Source of the DNA: Leptolyngbyaceae cyanobacterium
Lineage (GTDB): Bacteria; Cyanobacteriota; Cyanobacteriia; Cyanobacteriales; Aerosakkonemataceae
Length of the DNA: 64,000 nucleotides
Assembly: GCA_036703985.1 (NCBI GenBank)
Contig: DATNQN010000065.1
Location: 34,631-98,630, forward strand
Reading direction: 5' to 3'
The number at the start of each line of letters is the position of its first letter. Position 1 is the first letter of the stretch. Both the position numbers and the translations under genes were made by a program. Below the pieces are notes generated by a model. That model made no database searches and was not told where the DNA came from. It was given only the letters and a program-made list of their open reading frames with translations. Below, piece by piece: positions 63,825 through 64,000 of this stretch.

Positions 63825-64000
63825 TTACCCTCCATCCTCTGAAACTGATATAATATTAGAAAAGACTTCCGGTAGCATGGCGGGGATACTTCCTAATCGA
63901 AAATCTTTGATATTGCGAGTAACGATATAATCTACTCCTACACCCGCCGCCGCCGCATAAGTGACCGCATCTTCAAAATCCTTAAAGCCACTGGAAAAAG
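63825..64000 (-). CDS. PIN-domain toxin, C-terminal part (5' end beyond the window)
   Basis: The minus-strand frame is open from the right edge to a TAA at 63825. It reads FKDFEDAVTYAAAAGVGVDY, then IVTRNIKDFRLGSIPAMLPE, the second half of a VapC-type PIN domain, including the acidic DFEDA and the TRN-x-KDF motif. PIN toxins cleave RNA. The stop is five bases before the next gene start, so the pair is translationally linked. The partner antitoxin could be the next gene (reverse order) or lie outside the window. Confidence 0.8.
   Translation of the reverse strand, partial: FSSGFKDFEDAVTYAAAAGVGVDYIVTRNIKDFRLGSIPAMLPEVFSNIISVSEDGG

Overview
This 64 kb window is chromosomal DNA of a cyanobacterium, most likely a filamentous one. 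The evidence is the photosynthetic cytochrome b6f genes petB and petD, the very frequent HIP1 octamer GCGATCGC, and gene families typical of large cyanobacterial genomes: multidomain GAF/PAS histidine kinases, pentapeptide repeat proteins, STAND NTPases with TPR repeats, TIR-WD40 proteins and CIA30 proteins. The genus cannot be named from the sequence alone. Spacers carry short dispersed repeats and palindromes common in this phylum.

Layout. 0-5.5 kb: the end of a large hybrid histidine kinase, a repeat protein with an RTX-like tail, a VOC protein and an SDR protein with an inserted CIA30 domain. 5.8-13 kb: a beta-CASP metallohydrolase, a coupled AAA ATPase/nuclease-like pair (possible defence module), DUF924, and glutathione-dependent formaldehyde dehydrogenase followed by a glyoxalase II-like hydrolase. 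13-28 kb: an accessory region rich in conflict and signalling domains. It holds two adjacent STAND NTPases (NB-ARC, then NTPase-TPR), a DUF4231 two-TM protein, a TIR-TM protein, an M15 peptidase, a GH19 muramidase/chitinase-like enzyme, a SLOG/LSDAT nucleotide-sensor protein and a TIR-TM-WD40 protein. 28-32 kb: an adenylate-forming ligase and a GC-rich alcohol dehydrogenase with a divergent AraC regulator.

32-38 kb: a minus-strand operon of a coiled-coil protein, a roadblock-like/BON/OmpA protein, a small Ras-like GTPase and a PAS histidine kinase. It looks like an envelope-anchored GTPase switch. 38-45 kb: an SDR, a VOC protein, a degenerate serine recombinase, a PrxQ-like peroxiredoxin, a PepSY-type membrane protein, an OmpR-type two-component pair and a diguanylate cyclase. 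45-53 kb: an HtrA-type protease, an NCS1 permease fused to a histidine kinase, arogenate/prephenate dehydrogenase and a KimA-like permease. 53-61 kb: two tandem pentapeptide repeat paralogues, a DUF1517 protein, a lipoprotein, petB-petD and small conserved proteins. 61-64 kb: a membrane protein, an Rpn-type nuclease, small antitoxin-like ORFs, a hairpin-rich repeat and a PIN toxin cut by the window edge.

The best candidates for an undescribed system are the TIR/SLOG/SLATT-like/cell-wall-hydrolase neighbourhood (18.6-27.8 kb), the two-gene ATPase-nuclease unit (8.5-10.3 kb) and the GTPase/OmpA/kinase operon (32.2-38.0 kb). No rRNA, tRNA, CRISPR array or intact insertion sequence was seen. All functional calls are from reading motifs in the sequence; no database search was run.
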